Assembly: GCA_902578805.1 (NCBI GenBank)
Contig: CACHEH010000002.1
Span: 62,001-126,000 of the forward strand
Source: an uncultured SAR116 cluster alpha proteobacterium
GTDB lineage: Bacteria > Pseudomonadota > Alphaproteobacteria > Puniceispirillales > Marisalimonadaceae
DNA: 64,000 nt
Direction of reading: 5' to 3'
Shown one piece after another: positions 63,104-64,000 of this stretch. The notes below the pieces were generated by a model. The model did no database searches, was not told the DNA's origin, and saw only the letters and a program-made list of their open reading frames with translations. Each line of letters begins with the position of its first letter. The first letter of the stretch is position 1. The translations under genes and the position numbers were made by a program.

Positions 63104-64000
63104 ATGACAAGACCATTAGTCAAGCCAATTAATCCAGAATTTTCATCTGGACCTTGCGCCAAAAGACCTGGTTGGTCTTTAGACGTATTACAACAAAGCT
63201 CACTAGGTAGATCCCACAGACATAATGATTGTAAAAATAAATTAAAAAAAGTAATTGAGCTTTCAAAATCAATATTAAATATTCCTAATGATTATTTAGT
63301 AGGTATAGTACCTGGATCTGACACAGGTGCTATAGAAATAGCTATGTGGAACCTCCTAGGTGCAAAACCAGTAACAATGTTAGTCTGGGATAGTTTTGGT
63401 GCAGACTGGGCTAAAGATATTCAATTAGAATTAAAACTTGAAGATATTAAAATTATAAAAGTAGATTATGGAAAATTACCCAAATTAAGTAGCTTTGATT
63501 TAAAAGGTGACATAGTATTTAATTGGAATGGTACTACAGCAGGTGTATGTGTTCCCAACGGAGATTGGATAAATAATTCACGTGATGGTTTAACGATATG
63601 TGATGCAACTTCAGCTGCTTTTGCAATGGATATTGATTGGTCAAAATTAGATGTAGGTACATTTTCATGGCAAAAATCTTTGGGAGGTGAGGCTGGCCAT
63701 GGCATGATCATTCTTTCTCCAAAAGCTGTTCATAGAATAAACACACACAATCCTAAATGGCCAATACCAAAATTGTTTCAATTAAAAAAAAATAATGAGA
63801 TTAATTTAGATATTTTTTCAGGTTTAACAATAAATACACCGTCAATGATTTGTGTTGAAGATTTTTTGGATGTGCTGAATTGGTCTAAAGAAATAGGGGG
63901 GTTGGAAGAGTTAATAAGAAGATCAAAAGATAATTTAAATATTATTAAAGATTGGGTATCTTCATCTACATGGGCCGACTTTTTGTGTGAAGACTTAACA
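63104..64000 (+). CDS. serC: Phosphoserine aminotransferase (partial, C-terminus beyond window)
   Basis: 299 codons from ATG 63104, running off the right edge. Class V PLP aminotransferase of the Methanosarcina/alphaproteobacterial SerC type, catalysing the second step of serine synthesis. Seen: 'PEFSSGPCAKRPGW', 'LGRSHRH', 'VPGSDTGAIEIAMWNLLG' and the PLP-Lys191 in 'FSWQKSLGGEAGHGMIIL'. GAGG 5 bases before the ATG. In relatives it is followed by serA and purA, which would be beyond the window. Confidence 0.93.
   Translation, partial: MTRPLVKPINPEFSSGPCAKRPGWSLDVLQQSSLGRSHRHNDCKNKLKKVIELSKSILNIPNDYLVGIVPGSDTGAIEIAMWNLLGAKPVTMLVWDSFGADWAKDIQLELKLEDIKIIKVDYGKLPKLSSFDLKGDIVFNWNGTTAGVCVPNGDWINNSRDGLTICDATSAAFAMDIDWSKLDVGTFSWQKSLGGEAGHGMIILSPKAVHRINTHNPKWPIPKLFQLKKNNEINLDIFSGLTINTPSMICVEDFLDVLNWSKEIGGLEELIRRSKDNLNIIKDWVSSSTWADFLCEDLT

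Overview
The window comes from a low-GC (roughly 30% by eye), gene-dense, streamlined alphaproteobacterium, most likely a marine type such as the Pelagibacterales/SAR11-like or HIMB59/AEGEAN-169-like lineages; the exact lineage is inference. Evidence for Alphaproteobacteria is gene order: lgt-pgeF, YbjN-proC, uvrC-pgsA-moaD-moaE, carA-carB-greA beside yqeY-dnaG-rpoD, the DUF4164-like gene-zapA-6S RNA-cyclo-ligase-YmdB-like-yebC-ruvCAB-tolQRAB-pal-cpoB string, then tilS-ftsH-folP-glmM-thiD and serC. There is no integrase, transposase, phage gene, CRISPR array or rRNA. No stretch over 300 bases lacks a gene. The longest gaps are 22573-22808 (divergent promoters) and 27045-27287 (tRNA). Several convergent gene pairs abut or overlap, as expected in a streamlined genome.

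Layout. 1-3846: pgeF (cut by the window edge), lgt, ubiK, a YbjN-like gene, proC and a TetR-like gene. 3847-12302: an EnvZ/OmpR-type pair, ilvE, then moaE-moaD-pgsA-uvrC and uvrB on the minus strand. 12437-18072: aspartate aminotransferase, msrP, selO, an ELM1-family gene with an apparent AUA start, an Lrp-type regulator and greA. 18123-27192: carAB, yqeY, dnaG, rpoD and a CAT-anticodon tRNA that looks like tRNA-Ile2. 27288-31510: a small sugar-acid catabolic cassette (IlvD/Edd dehydratase, RraA-like, UxaA-like) and a ribbon-helix-helix gene. 31515-39716: RNA m5U methyltransferase, an XRE/degenerate-S24 regulator, polyprenyl diphosphate synthase, trmN6-like, S49 peptidase, a small zinc-ribbon membrane protein, glyQS and rpmE. 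39776-44748: an ExbB-like/MotB-like proton-channel pair, a small membrane protein, a degenerate inositol monophosphatase, efp and fbaB. 44913-64000: the zapA/6S/folate/ruv/tol/ftsH/folP/glmM/thiD string, a GST and serC (cut by the window edge) behind a likely serC-type leader RNA.

Functional links. moaDE supply molybdopterin, which MsrP needs. TilS would modify the CAT tRNA found in the same window. ubiK and the polyprenyl diphosphate synthase both serve ubiquinone. UvrB/UvrC and RuvABC cover DNA repair, and Tol-Pal with CpoB and YbgC covers envelope constriction.

The most notable findings are two folate-pathway genes (5-formyltetrahydrofolate cyclo-ligase and folP). Each is broken at a run of exactly ten A, and both are restored by the same change (one extra A, or a -1 slip). 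Other A10 runs in dnaG, a trmN-like gene and the same cyclo-ligase gene are in frame. Also notable are the AUA start, an inositol monophosphatase that has lost metal ligands, and a 6S RNA whose promoter overlaps the zapA stop codon.
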